From: Paramacrobiotus metropolitanus
Taxonomy: Eukaryota > Tardigrada > Eutardigrada > Parachela > Macrobiotidae
Assembly: GCF_019649055.1 (NCBI RefSeq)
Contig: NW_026570377.1
Location: 124,001 to 188,000 of the forward strand
Length of the DNA stretch: 64,000 nucleotides
Reading direction: 5' to 3'
In this document: piece by piece, positions 35,801 to 48,567 of the stretch
Numbering within the stretch: the stretch's first letter is position 1
Layout of the letters: every line of letters starts with the position of its first letter
Program-made: the position numbers and the translations under genes
Notes under the pieces: generated by a model
Told to the model about the DNA's origin: nothing
Seen by the model: the letters and a program-made list of their open reading frames with translations, nothing else
Database searches by the model: none

Positions 35801-38800
35801 GAACTGCAGCTGATGTTTTATTCATTTCCACTTGCAAGTTAGCAAACCTTTATACTTTTTAGTTTTTGTTCATTTATTTGCTTGAAGCATCCGTATTTTA
35901 AGTTTTAGCTGTGCACCCATGTGACATGTTCGAAATTAAACAATCAAAAACAAGTCAAATAAAACAAGTTTAAGTTCAGCAGCTAATATCCATGGTCCGA
36001 AACTGCAAGGTTTATATCTATATCCGGTCGGGAATCATGCAAAGAGATTTTTTTCCCGTTGATTACAGGACGTACTACGGTACATCGCCGGTTTTGAGTA
36101 AAAATTCGAGCGGCCACTGACAAGCTAGGTAGCAACAAAAGGGTATGCCCGCGTGAAGCAATCAACATGTATTGACACATCAGCCGTACAGACTGCATTG
36201 TACGTAGGCTTTAAAGTGAGTTTAAACTGCAGCTATATAGCTTCTTACCTAAACAGTAGACGGACATTTTCTAACCAACGGACATTTTCTTTTTCTTCAT
36301 TTTCCAACATAAATGAAAACAACTGACAATGAAGATGATTTTACGACATTCGCGAAATCTGCAAACAAAGAGACTGATAATAAAACTAGAGAAGCAAGCA
36401 GCCAGAATCCACAGCCAGGTGCCACACCAACGAGCTTGCACTGGCTATAATATATACAGTATAATACAGTATAATTTTAAAATTTGATTTGGACCACTTT
36501 GTACCTACCCTTTAATTAAGGGCCAAACGTAGAGCGCTGCAAGCTAGCTAGAGCAAGCCCCCGATTGCTTCGAGCATAAACATCAGTAAAATCGGACCAC
36601 AAACATCCGTCTTCGCCCATCGCTTCGTCCATCCGTATCCAGAGTTTGGGAGATCCACATCCGTTCCACGATGCCACAAGGCACAACGACATAAACAACG
36701 CGGCGGATTCAGAACCCAGTGACCTTTCGGTTAGTTCGCTCAGTACGTGCCCGCCATGTGAATGGTTTTTATGGACACTACTGCATATGGCTGTCAGTTT
36801 CTTTAAATCCTTAGCAATTTTTAATTGATGAGCTATTTGTATTGTACAATTACTGTATGAGTGTATGTCAATAATTACATATCTATATCATGCAGCATAC
36901 AGTAATCATATTGTATCTAGTACGGCCTGTACGGGTAGCTGTTCTTCTAATCGGCTAACCCTAGATCCACCGGAAGCATGTTTTATAATATTAGCTAACG
37001 CATAGGTATTATCAGTTCGCTTACAGCAGCAGCTTGTAAAAATAAAGGCCTTCCCTTTATCTAAAATCTAGCGCTGCTAGATTTACAGTAGATCTGCTGG
37101 GAGAAGCTTGCGTAATAAACGAGTATTACTAGAGTAGATTGATTTTTCTTGTCGCGGTATGCGCCAAAACATATGTCGTGCATGCGTTGCGACGTTGCAA
37201 AAGGATTAATGGGCAGCATCATTTTTCACAGTATATGCTATTAACATTATTTCCCCTGCATGTAGAATTAATCAAGGGGTCCATTGTCCAAATACAGTAA
37301 TATTAATGTGAACACCTCGTGTCACAGTCTTATGTATAAGTACCTATTTCGATAGACAGAAACAGATTTTATCCGAAATGTTTTCCGGTACAGATAAGGC
37401 AGTGCAACAATGATTGTTGGGATGCCGGGCATTAATACTAGGACTTCGTATCAGGGATTATGGCCACGCCAAGCGTGACCTAAAATTAATCGATAGGAAT
37501 GCAAAAATTGGCAAATTGGTCCTTCCAAAACGGGGTGTTAAAGGCTCCCCCAAATGTGCGCATCCGCGATTTGTGCACGTAGAAGCACGTTGCACGTGTT
37601 GTTAAGTTGTAAATAGTAATCTTTCACAGCTGATGTGCGAACAATGATGATGTTGACACAAAACTGAATGGCTCCCCGTGCCGCCATCAGCATTTATCCG
37701 AAGAAATCAAGGCTTAAATAACATGGACCACATGGCAGTTAGTGACATACCTTTTCCGGGTTAATCGTCGCACTTATGGGAGAATAACACATCAAAACGG
37801 GGCTGGTACTTTGCGTCACCGAATGTAGGCTGCAGGAGTTGTACATAGACCCAGTTTACAATGCAGTGCAATCTGCGTGTGCAGCGGGTTTCTTTGCATG
37901 TATAGCTAAGATGACCTTTAGTGGTCGAAGTGGGAGTACGCAAAATTAAGGTTTCGCTGTGCGCACTCGATTGAAAGTTCTTGGATCCTTTATGTGCGGT
38001 TTACATGCTAACTTTCGAGGAACATCCGGTGTCAGAACTGGGATAATAAATAGTTAATTTTAGGTTATCACGAAATACTTTATGCAACAGGCAATGTTCG
38101 TCATGACATGGGTACATTATTGCATGCGCAGATTCCAGAAGGCACTAGGTCGGTACAGAAGTACGAGTACTTAAGACAATCCATGCCGGTTTCATATCGC
38201 TCGTCTTATAGTCGTTATGGATACCTAATAACAAAGGTGATCTCTGTATTAGAATTAGTAAGACAATTTTGACGTAATCAACAACGCTGTTTCCTTAAAT
38301 GTTAGGTTACCAATACGGTATGTGCAATACCCAAACCAGCATCGTGGTCACTGCCAAGTCACCGATAAACAAGGGTCTTCATTGAAATAATTACGTGTTT
38401 CGCAATCTCTTCATGAAATTATTGATTAACGCAAACGCAACCTTAAGCTTACTGCCTCTACATACAGATAGAGCGAGAGTAGCATCCGTTGCGTAAATTA
38501 AAGTACCGAAGTAACCATAAAATTATAAATTGTGTCCTACAAACAGCAAAATTAAATCTACGTCGCAGCGTCGAATACATGCGCACGAAATTTTGAATTA
38601 GTATATATGTACCACGCTATGGTCTTACATGCCCGATAATAATTATAATGCATAAAACCCTCGTATTACGTATACATATGCCATTGAAATTAGTGTACAA
38701 GAATGCATTTTCAGAATTACTGTTCAGAGACAGCAGTACTGTATGTGTAAGTATCGGCAAAATTAATGGGAAAACTGCGTAAAATATTCTATCTGTATTT

Positions 38801-41002
38801 ATGTGCTGTTTTATGACAGCACTCAATAAATTTGCAAATAACGGATTTTGCCTCAGAGTGGCTCTCTTAGCTAGGGATCGTTACATACATAATTTGTAAT
38901 TACCGTACTTACATGTTATTTCTTTATTCATTCTTTATACTGTGTGTATGCTGGGGCGCGGCACTAGTTTCGGAAATATTGAATGCCTCTTTAAATAGAA
39001 CTCTCTACGCATGGTGCGTACGTACGGATGCGTCAAAATGACAAATCTGACTTGTGAGTTTGCCCAAGACACGTAGTACTTACAAGTTAGAAGTTTTTAG
39101 GATTTATAATACATAATTGTAGCAGTAAATTTTTTTAAAAACCACTTTGAGATTACTCTGGCGGCCAACAATGAAAACTGCTGTTGTGCAGGCTTATAGA
39201 TCCTTAACGTAAGATTAATTATAAGTAGAAGTACTAGTAGTAACTGGTGACGTACAACCGCATGCTTACCTATGGTGACAATAGTATTTTTACTTATGGT
39301 GGCAATAGTCCTAGCTCCTACCAAACGGAAAACGAACTATCAATAATATAATATTACTTTACAGTAAACCGTAAATTTTGGTTCCTGATCTTATCGTTCC
39401 CTTTCTCTGAATTACCATTACAATTCATTTCACTTACACGAAATCATGCATTGTTAACAAAGATTTATTTTTGTCTACAAGTACACTAGATTGTTCAAGG
39501 AAACCGAACAGATACTCAGGGCTTACAACAAATCAGCATGTGCTCCAGAAAAATTTTGCTACCATTTCGGCACCAAGAAAAAATGTTGCAGGGTGCATTA
39601 CTGTACGTGTATAAAAATTTCAGCTGTTGTGTGATTATAAGTGCTTCATATCTATAGATTTTCTAATTATGAACATGATTCACTGCTATTATGCTCGCTA
39701 ACACTTTATCCAGTATTAGTTGAGATCTAAAGCGCTTTGCATTATTTTATCCGCTAAACGTTCTCCTGCCGCAGCGTTCGAAACCTACTTACGACGTCCT
39801 TAAAGTCATCCATACCGGGAAGACGTTGGCCCAAATCTGAGATTGCGCGATCAACCAACGACAATGCCGGTGTATCCCCTGTGTAAAATAGCAATTACAC
39901 CTATATGCGATCCAGAGAAAACCAACGCTTGTCGATATGTAACACAATGCCCGTCAATCAATCATAGCAATCTGTCCGTAATTATCGGCCGAACCGGGAT
40001 GACCCTTCCCCAGCGTTTAAATATGCCGCAACAGTTGCTTCCCCCGCCGGACGTACGGTTCTTGGAAGATGCTTCCCTAGCCACTGTTATCAACTGCGCC
40101 ATTCCTCTGGCAACGTCCAGGAATTAAAAATGTAACATCCAACCAAATGGCAATAGATTACACCGTTCTACACGACAGTGCTACTTTTCCACCCACCTCT
40201 GACGGATACGCCGTGGCCCCGCCCCGACCTTTCAATACAATGGCCAGCGCCGGCTGCCTCGCCGTATGTATATATATAACCGCGATGCAGGCAGCAGTGG
40301 ATAATAATTTCTTTTGCGTGGTCCAAAATTTTCTTGTCTTGTAATTCCGGACATACTGTTCTACTTGTGCACCACCATAGCACAGAAAACGCGCATCTGT
40401 CCAGTTTCTTTTTAATAGACTCCATTTCTACTGTATGGCCAGAGATACTTAAGACTATTGTTCTCAATACAAGGGAAATACGTCGTCGTGTCTCCTTCTC
40501 TCTTCGTTCTCTCTGTGTTGGCTTGCCATCGCCTCGGCTGATCCGTTGTTAAGCGAGCAGTGTGATTGTGGTGCAGTGAGGTAGCTTTTTGCAGCTTTTC
40601 CAACTGTGCAATAATGATGCATATTGGCGTTTTTCTACCAATAACCACCGACTAATAATTCCGGTTTTTAATGGTAGTGTTTTTCGGAAAGATTCGCGTT
40701 TCCGAAATGACAGCGCTGCGTGGAGGTGAAGCCGGCACTGTCAGCAGACGACCCTAAGTTTATTACGGTTATATATCCTTATTATCCCCCTACCAAGTGT
40801 ACATATACACATCCCACGGTTAATAGCCGGCAATTGTGTGCAAAGTGTGGCAAAGGTAATATAATCGTCATTAGCACTAATGTGTGATTTTACCGATTGA
40901 TTTCAATGGAAACCGGTGAGTTTGTTTATGTTGCAGATAAGAGGCCGCACGAGTTCACTCATTCCTTATCTGTCCCGTGTTCACATATATATTATCAGAG
41001 GG
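32808..41002. other. 8-kb stretch between divergent genes; no supported gene
   Basis: Lies between the starts of the LolA-like gene (-) and the ImpL2-like gene (+), so it should hold both promoters. 32997-33150 is the source of the duplicated fragment at 14805-14960. I read all open frames (longest about 110 codons) and found no domain, signal peptide or phase-matched exon chain. 34886-34925 contains a tRNA-like B-box string (GGTTCGATCCC on the minus strand) without a foldable tRNA. The CT-rich stretch 40480-40560 could be a 5' UTR or initiator region of the ImpL2-like gene. Confidence 0.45.
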
Positions 41003-44000
41003 ATGCATAATATATTCTTCAGATTATTCAGCCTTTGGCTGACATGCATATATTCGCTTTCAGTACAGGTATGTGGCATATTTTAATATGATTTAAAATC
41101 TAAAATTACTACATTTATTTATTATATGCAATAACGTAGCAAAACAAGGTAGTTTACAATTTCGCACTGATCATGATTGACACAGAAGAAATCGCAGCAT
41201 TGCCCTTCAGAATTATCCCTAATAAATATTAAGCAGACCAACCTCAGTTTTTCTTCATAGAAAAATCTTTTATATGAGAAATGGTTAGCCTTGATGAGCA
41301 ACAAGATCAACGGACTTTTACACTTTGCGGTCGACGTCTAGCCGCTGTTTCGTTTATGAATTATCGTTCAAGATTGTTTTTCTCATCACTTTCACCCACA
41401 CGAAACCACTTCACAGTGTTGAGCAGAATTTGTCAGTTAGCGCATTTTTTCAATGAAATTATGAGCTGCGCAATCACACCTTTACTTAGGTAACCTAGAA
41501 ATTTTATCAGCGCAGTGAGTTAGTGGATCACGTAAGCCGCGACCAATGTTGCGTATTCTTGTCTGTAAAACCATAAAAGAAATCCTATATATTCAAATTT
41601 TTGTGCGATACGTTTTGCAGTTGCAATCTCAACCTTTTAAAATCTTAAAAAATCCAACTCGCTGCTGTAAATCTAAATTGAAAATTTGTTTATAATTTAC
41701 GGTTGCCTTTCTGGCGACAGTATAAACTTTAGTGCTCAAGTGCATATATTCTGTAATATTATTAGGCTTGTTTTACCATTGATTACGGTGTGTCTGCTGC
41801 ACAGTTCTGGTAAATTAATAGAAACGAAATTTCGGTATGGCCTCGGAAATGCTTATTTAAATGTATCTCGCGTGAAACCAGTGAAAGCCAGAAGACATGG
41901 TATTATTTCTGAATAATTCCTCTACAAATTGCCGTGTCGAACTGCATAGTTGACTTCACCAACACTTCCCAACTGCACATGCAAACGATCATGGCTATTA
42001 ACACAGCCTGATTGATTTTAACGACTTGCAGTGCGTAAAAACGCCAATTGCAACAACGGGCATTGTTAGTGATACACAAGAGACCAATCAAAGTGCAGTC
42101 GTACATATATACGTCGGCAACACCAGGGAATACATATATACAGTAATTAGCATATCAGCGGACAAACGTTATACAAAAACCGCCACGGCTGCCCATTAGC
42201 TTATTAAGTAGCCGCGGCATAACTGTCGCGTCTTGTGGCGTGTCATGGGCGGATATTGCTGGTCAGTCCGTATATACGCGTTTCCGCCGATAATGGATTG
42301 CTTTTGAATTGGACAATCAGCACACGTACATTGTTATTACATATAATATTATACGCCGGTCCTACCCGTACTGCAGTGACGTTGGACTAATCCGTAAATG
42401 ATGCAGTATAATTGTCGCGATTGGACAATGTATTATTATGACGTTTGTGGCAATGTAACGCACACTCCATACAGTTATGATTATGGTATTGTATGCTTGC
42501 GGTGCTTGCACTTGTATCCCCAACGTCTGCCGTGTTGAATGGTCCCTTTGCAACACGCCGGCGGCCCATTGTTTACCGCGGGTGCGGAAGTGGCGTGCTA
42601 GGCCCGCGTTGACCAGTCCATTAAACACTTCGTCGCGTAAATACACAAATGTCACAATGATTACGTATTCTTCCGCAATGCAACATTGTATACGGTGGGA
42701 TTTTCCTGCGCCTGACATGCGCTTTTATTTATTTTTCGGATCTTTTACAGGCGTTCCCGGTTCAGAATTTGCACAGTTTACCTATACGACCAAGGAGAGC
42801 TCTACAAATAGATTCTATTGCGGGTAAGATATCGTCAGATGGTTTATCACAAAAATGCTAACAAATAAAATGAAATGCTTTGGGATATACAAACGTATTT
42901 TTTATATATACGAAACTTTGCTTTGGAGTGACAATCGACAAACAAATTAAACAAAAGTTGGTTATCTATAAATGCTGGACCTTTAAATTTTTAAATACTG
43001 TAAATTAGTCTTTTTTGATTTTGTTGCGAATATTATACCAAATACTCATCGTTATTAAGCCGGTGGCTCGGCTTGTTTTGTACTCGTATACACAGCTGTA
43101 TATATATTGTGTAGAATATTTTAATGTACTCGTATTTGTAACTACTATTTGCCAAGATATCACTAGTAAAATAAACTAGGTTAGTATAACTTTTTACCGC
43201 CACAGGTGATGAAAGTGCTGTACTAGCCCACCAGCTAGATTTCCTGGAAATTAAACCCCCTTCCCACATGGAAACCTTCGCACACGAATCCGTGACCTTA
43301 ACCTGTCAGGCCGGCGGTAATCCCCCACCGACCATCCACTGGCTGAAGAACGGCATCCCCATCATCCAGAGCTCCTTCGAGAACAGTGAACTGCTACTGG
43401 AGCAGTTATCGGGGCGCGGTGGCGGCGCTTCCGGGCTGGACGAGACGGAGGCCAACAGTAACACCCCGGTGATTGGCATCAGCTCTACCCGCTCCCGTCT
43501 CTTCCTGGACTGTCTACAGCCCAAGGACTCGGCTATCTATACATGCGTAGCCGAGACTCCCTATTCCCGGATCAGCACCGACACCAAACTAATTGTCGCA
43601 GGTACACTTGGGGCTAATGCGCTCCAATTACAGGTTAACAAAACTGTACAGAGTGACTAGGGAGAGGGACAGACACATAACGGTATACATAGGCAGTTGG
43701 AGCGTATCGTAATTGTTTAGCCGACGGATTAACCGCGCTATGCTACGGATCCTCATTGTTCGGGCGGATATAATTCGTATGACAGGCAATTATCCACTCC
43801 GACTGTTGCGATGGTCCTATTCAACAGGCTGATAGCAGTGCATGTGTACCGGTAATTGTGCGTCCTGATTAGGCTGCCGTAATTTGTGCAACGACTGCCT
43901 ACGTTTACAGTGCTGTGCATTAACTGTCGATAATGCATACAATGCCGTGATTGCAGCTGATCGCTCTTCACGCTGTTCATATTATCTTATACATACATGG

Positions 44001-45683
44001 GAAGCTGCAGAACTGAGGGATTCTTGGTAGAGGTAGCGAGCTAATTTCTGGAAAATTTCACAATATCACTATTGTTTATGTTCGGCCTAATCAAATAATT
44101 TTCACATAAACTTTATTGCCGTTTTTTAAGTTAATCGATAATAAATGTTTCGCATATTTTATATCACTGTGGTATTATTTTATTGTTTTGATCGTGTGAA
44201 TGGCACTACAAAAGCTTTTCAACAGAATATTACATTGCACAGCGGAACAGGCAGCACAATTATTATGATCACCCTTGTGTAAACGCACGCCCTGACGCAC
44301 TTCCTGAATTACGCAATGCCCTGCATGTGATCATGAGCGGATCTGAAAAACATCACAAGTTGGTATCCTGTGTGGGTTTTGAATCGTGAGATATGACGGA
44401 AGCGTGAGGCGATCATAACGGGAATTCTGTCGCGTTTCGAAGAAGTAAAGCGTTTTTTCCTATGAGAATTCATCAGCTTTACACTAAAATTACATACGAG
44501 TATATCGAACATGCAAGCGGTATGAATAAGACTGATTATCCTGTAACCTTCCTTCCGCTCACCGTAGCACAATTCACACGTGGTACGCCCAACTCTTATG
44601 GTTAGCTAAAGATAGTAGCCGGCACAATGGGATGATCAGCTGCCGACATCACTTAACATATTACTTACAACTTCTACTGTATATTTATAGACGATCTATC
44701 GCATGAATACGTTTCCAAAGTTGCTGTGTGTTGCAGATGGGCCCAATAAATTAGGCGGAAGTGAGTGTATAGAGAAGCGGAGTAGCAGTACTGGCTACGG
44801 GAAGCCGGCGCGGATAACAATGTGGACGGACACCCGAATGGAACTCACCGGCGCTGACGTCAAGCTGTTTTGTCGTGTATCCGGAACACCCACACCCCAA
44901 GTCGCCTGGGAGCGGGCCGAGGACGGAGAGGTCACCCCGGAAGTAATACATAATGATGCCAGGCATAAGGTAAGATAGCCGAACAAATTTCTGCAGAAGT
45001 ACATTACGGCAATTTTTATCATTCTATATAATATTTGCCTTTACGACCGTCCTTTATAAAACGAGCTTTTTTTGCAAGAAAGTTATTTCAGGCTTTTACA
45101 ATCGTTACAGCTGCTGCACTTTTCGTTAAAAATGCAAAAATTTGTATATGCGTATGTTTTATTGTTCTTGGTTTTCTAATATTAGCCATTGCAAAATGAT
45201 CTATAACAGCGTATACTCTGGTGGTTCCAGTTCAAAACTATGAGTTTTATTGAGCGATATAACTACAGAGTAAACTTACTTGATAAATTTTAGGAGTTTG
45301 ATGTATTGGTCCGTACACTGGATGTCGAAAGCGTGTTGTTGTGCTTTTATAAAATTATTAACACGTCTAATGTTTTGCGAATGTGATCTACCCTAGCGTT
45401 AGCATATGTACCACTGTGGAATACGTAGTAAACTACCGCACTACATTCCATATATATTTTGCAGATTCTTCCCAACGGAGATCTTATAATAAAGAACGTT
45501 AGCTGGGAAGAGGACATGGGAAGGTTTATCTGTGTTGCTCAGAACAGTTTAGGCATTGATAAGGCCAAGATGTTCCTTTATCCGACTCCTGGGGTAAGTT
45601 GGCGTATTTCGGGCATAGACAGCGCAACCGGATTACGCGGCGACCGGGTAATGAATCCCAAAGGTCACACTGCGCTTAATTGA
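41003..45683 (+). CDS. ImpL2: ImpL2-like secreted insulin-binding Ig protein
   Basis: Five exons: 41003-41068, 42751-42823, 43206-43601, 44737-44969 and 45465-45593 (phases 0, 1, 1, 0). Signal peptide MHNIFFRLFSLWLTCIYSLS. First Ig domain: SVTLTCQAGG, IHWLKNG and SAIYTCVA, with an unusually long low-complexity loop (LSGRGGGASGLDETEANSNT). Second: GYGKPARITMWTD, VKLFCRVSGTP, VAWERAED, then ILPNGDLIIKNVSWEEDMG, FICVAQNSLG and KAKMFLYPT. The NGDLII-W-DMG...A-N-G-D/K-A-FLYP pattern is that of Drosophila ImpL2 and the nematode zig proteins, which bind insulin-like peptides in body fluid. About 300 residues. After FLYPTPG there is a good donor (GTAAGT at 45594); reading through gives a stop at 45683, otherwise a short last exon exists downstream (46780-46990 has a candidate). 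Confidence 0.88.
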
Positions 45684-48567
45684 AATACGGTATTTGGCGT
45701 AGTCTTGATAGCGGGTTAATTCTTATGGAATTCACCGTCAGGGTCATTATATTAGCCGGTCAGGGAACATTAGCTCTCTATTCATTACCGGAAGCGGCGA
45801 CGCGTTGTACTGCTAAAGGAGCGTTGACCTTTATCGCGATTCCGGTAACGGCTCGAGCACACTGTACAAAATCGCAGAGCTTACAAGAGCATAGGTGCCG
45901 CTCTACGGTCTCTGAAAATCGCGGTTCCATAACTTTGACTGGCAAGCTTACATTGTGTCATGCCAACGTTTTAAATAAGGTTTGCTTTACAATAGCACAT
46001 GCAGGAAACCTGCCAATAAAAACCAATTTTATGACGATCAAGTCGATAAATCAAAGGCCTGGTTAAAATTAAAGACATTCAGATGAAATTTTGACAAATT
46101 TCACTTGCCAGTGGACTGCTGTTGTGTTTAAAACGGGAGAATATGCAAGTTCCTTTGGTATATGAATCACGTATCATAAAAAGGTAAATTTACTGGCATA
46201 ACACGAAGCTAGATTTAAGACTATTTTCCAAAGGACAAAAAGTTTTAATTTTTTTGACGTAAGATGAATTTTATGCACCTTAGGTAAACAAGTTACAATG
46301 ACATGTTTTGAACATTGAACGAGTATCAACCGGAAAATAGATGCACGACCTTTCTCGATGCTTGAGGAAGAAGAACATATGGTCAGTCGTCTTGCTATAC
46401 AACCACGCAGGGACGGGAAAATAATTAAGAAATGTCGGTTATTTAGTAATTCAGAGGGTGCTACAAATATAGCTCCGATCCACGGAGACGTCACATGGAT
46501 GATCCGAACAGAGTGTAAACGTAGTAAATAATGTAGTAGGTGCCTTCAGTTTCCGCCTTTACACTGGAAAGGCGTGACCTGGACGCCTATTAATTATTTA
46601 TCATTGGAAGATATTAAAGCGAATGCAGGTAGCTGCACCTTAAAGATCCGCTCCCTCTTGCATTATAAGTTTGTTGCAATAAAAGAAATGAATCCGGTAA
46701 AGCGTGCCGCATTGTTCTAATATAGTACAGTTTTATATAACGAAAGAACTGCAAGTAATTCTGGAAATTTTTTTCAGCTCTGACACCGGCTCAGCTAATC
46801 CAGAGTGCGGAGCAGCACACGAGTCAGACCTTATTCTTAGTCCTGAATGTGAAAAGAGATTTTGTTCCGAGTGCCCAAGTTTTTTGTTTTTCGTTACGAG
46901 AAAGCGGCGGTGATAAATTATCCCTGAGAAACTAACAAGAGATGACTACCACGCACTGCAGTCTGGCGCATCTTTATACTCCCTTCCCTACGGCCCCAGT
47001 GTTCGCCCGCGTTCGCCCATTCCTTAGCCTCTCCCCTGTTTGAATATAATCCGTATTCTGAGCAGAGATGGTTTGAAAGTGCACACCACTGCAATGGAAT
47101 ATCCTATTACTCCAGCCCCACATTTGGCAGAAATCCCTCTGGAGTACACTCCTTGTGTATAAAAAATGTTGACCAACAACGGCCTCTGCACCCTATAGAA
47201 AGGGATATGAATACTACGGAAAATGTCGTCCGGCAACAAAGGTCACGGATCAAATATGCATACAGGGCACACTCTATTTATATCTCGCTATTTTACCGGC
47301 ACACTTCAATACTCACCTCACAGTATTCTTATCGACACTCCTCTCTGCTCGGCATCTGCGGTATTATGATCTCTCAGAAAATTATTTGTTAATATATAAT
47401 TAAATAATAATCCTTTTGTCAGTTCTGTGAATGTCTGTATAGATACTTTATGTAAGGCTAAGGTATTGCTGGCAAATTTTAAAGCACAAATCTTCACACA
47501 AAGATGCGCTTCGTATACTTTGTGGTCGGCCATGTAAAGTGTGGATTTTAAATGTGTGTATATATGCTAATTGGAAAATATTTTGGTGTCTTATTTTTCT
47601 AAAACCTGACGCTGTTGTGGGTACCTTCTTTTCCGAAGGAACTGTAATGGACTTTGGCTAGCATTATGTTCTTCTTGTCTTTTTTGCATGTGCGACTGCT
47701 TGTCACGAGGAATTTTGTTGACGTTGTTGTACCGGAAGCCCGCGTGCCCCTGCTTTAACCGGTTGACGGTAGCCTCCAATGTATAATAATAATATAATAT
47801 AAAACTGCAATTTTACGGATCCGAGATTCAGCTGACTGGACTATTTACTGGGCCGTCCGCTGTTATTGTTTAAAATCTCGCTGCACTTGTATAGAACACA
47901 ATAAAATAACACTGGTAGTTAACCTGCAAGCAGCATTAAACAAAACGCACTATTTTATACAGGGAAAATCAATAATAATTATACAGAATAATATTATATA
48001 CTCCTATCTTCACAAAAACAAAAATTTCGAACCATAGTTTTCATTAAATAGAACAACATTTGTACGACTCAGACAGTACAAGCTCAAACGAAGTACGAAG
48101 ACTTGAAATTCGCTACAGTGCACCTGCGCAAAACCGTTTTTTTTCGATCTACTAAGCTGCCATATTACCAAGCCGCAATGTCGTTCTCAAAAATAGATTC
48201 GGCCATTACCAATTAATGGTACCATTACTTGATTGTTGGCACTTCCAATCAGTAATATTTCTATGTACAGCAATAATTCATTTCATAGAAATTGCTATGA
48301 GATTATTTCTCTGGAAATGCAATTCAACAACTGAGAACCAACACAACTATCAACTCTCTGCTAAGCAGAAATCGTACTACTAAAGACATTACTAGAAAAA
48401 GAGGCTCGAACTACAGTTCACTAAATCAAATGGTGCATTTCAATTTTAGTGGTGCATCAGGGCAATTTAACCCGAAAGAACGTAATGTAGAAGAAAAAGT
48501 AGCGGCTAGTCGCGTTTCTCGGTATACTTCGAAGTATACGTAGCCATTGCACAGTCCACACCTTCCG
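45684..48567. other. Convergent intergenic region, ImpL2-like to NSMCE2
   Basis: A candidate last exon for the ImpL2-like gene lies near 46780-46990 after a polypyrimidine tract. A minus-strand frame without ATG (47591-47779, rich in Arg/Gln) has weak likeness to a dynein roadblock chain but is not supported. Otherwise nothing seen. Confidence 0.4.

Noticed and set aside
33251-39324. Several 60-110 codon frames in the 33-40 kb gap
   Set aside because: AT-rich, low-complexity translations without signal peptides, domains or compatible splice sites.
47591-47779. Minus-strand frame with faint similarity to dynein light chain roadblock
   Set aside because: No ATG start; matches are scattered (a VNRLKQ-like start and FLRKRR near the end), and the frame is biased to Arg/Gln. 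Coincidence cannot be excluded.
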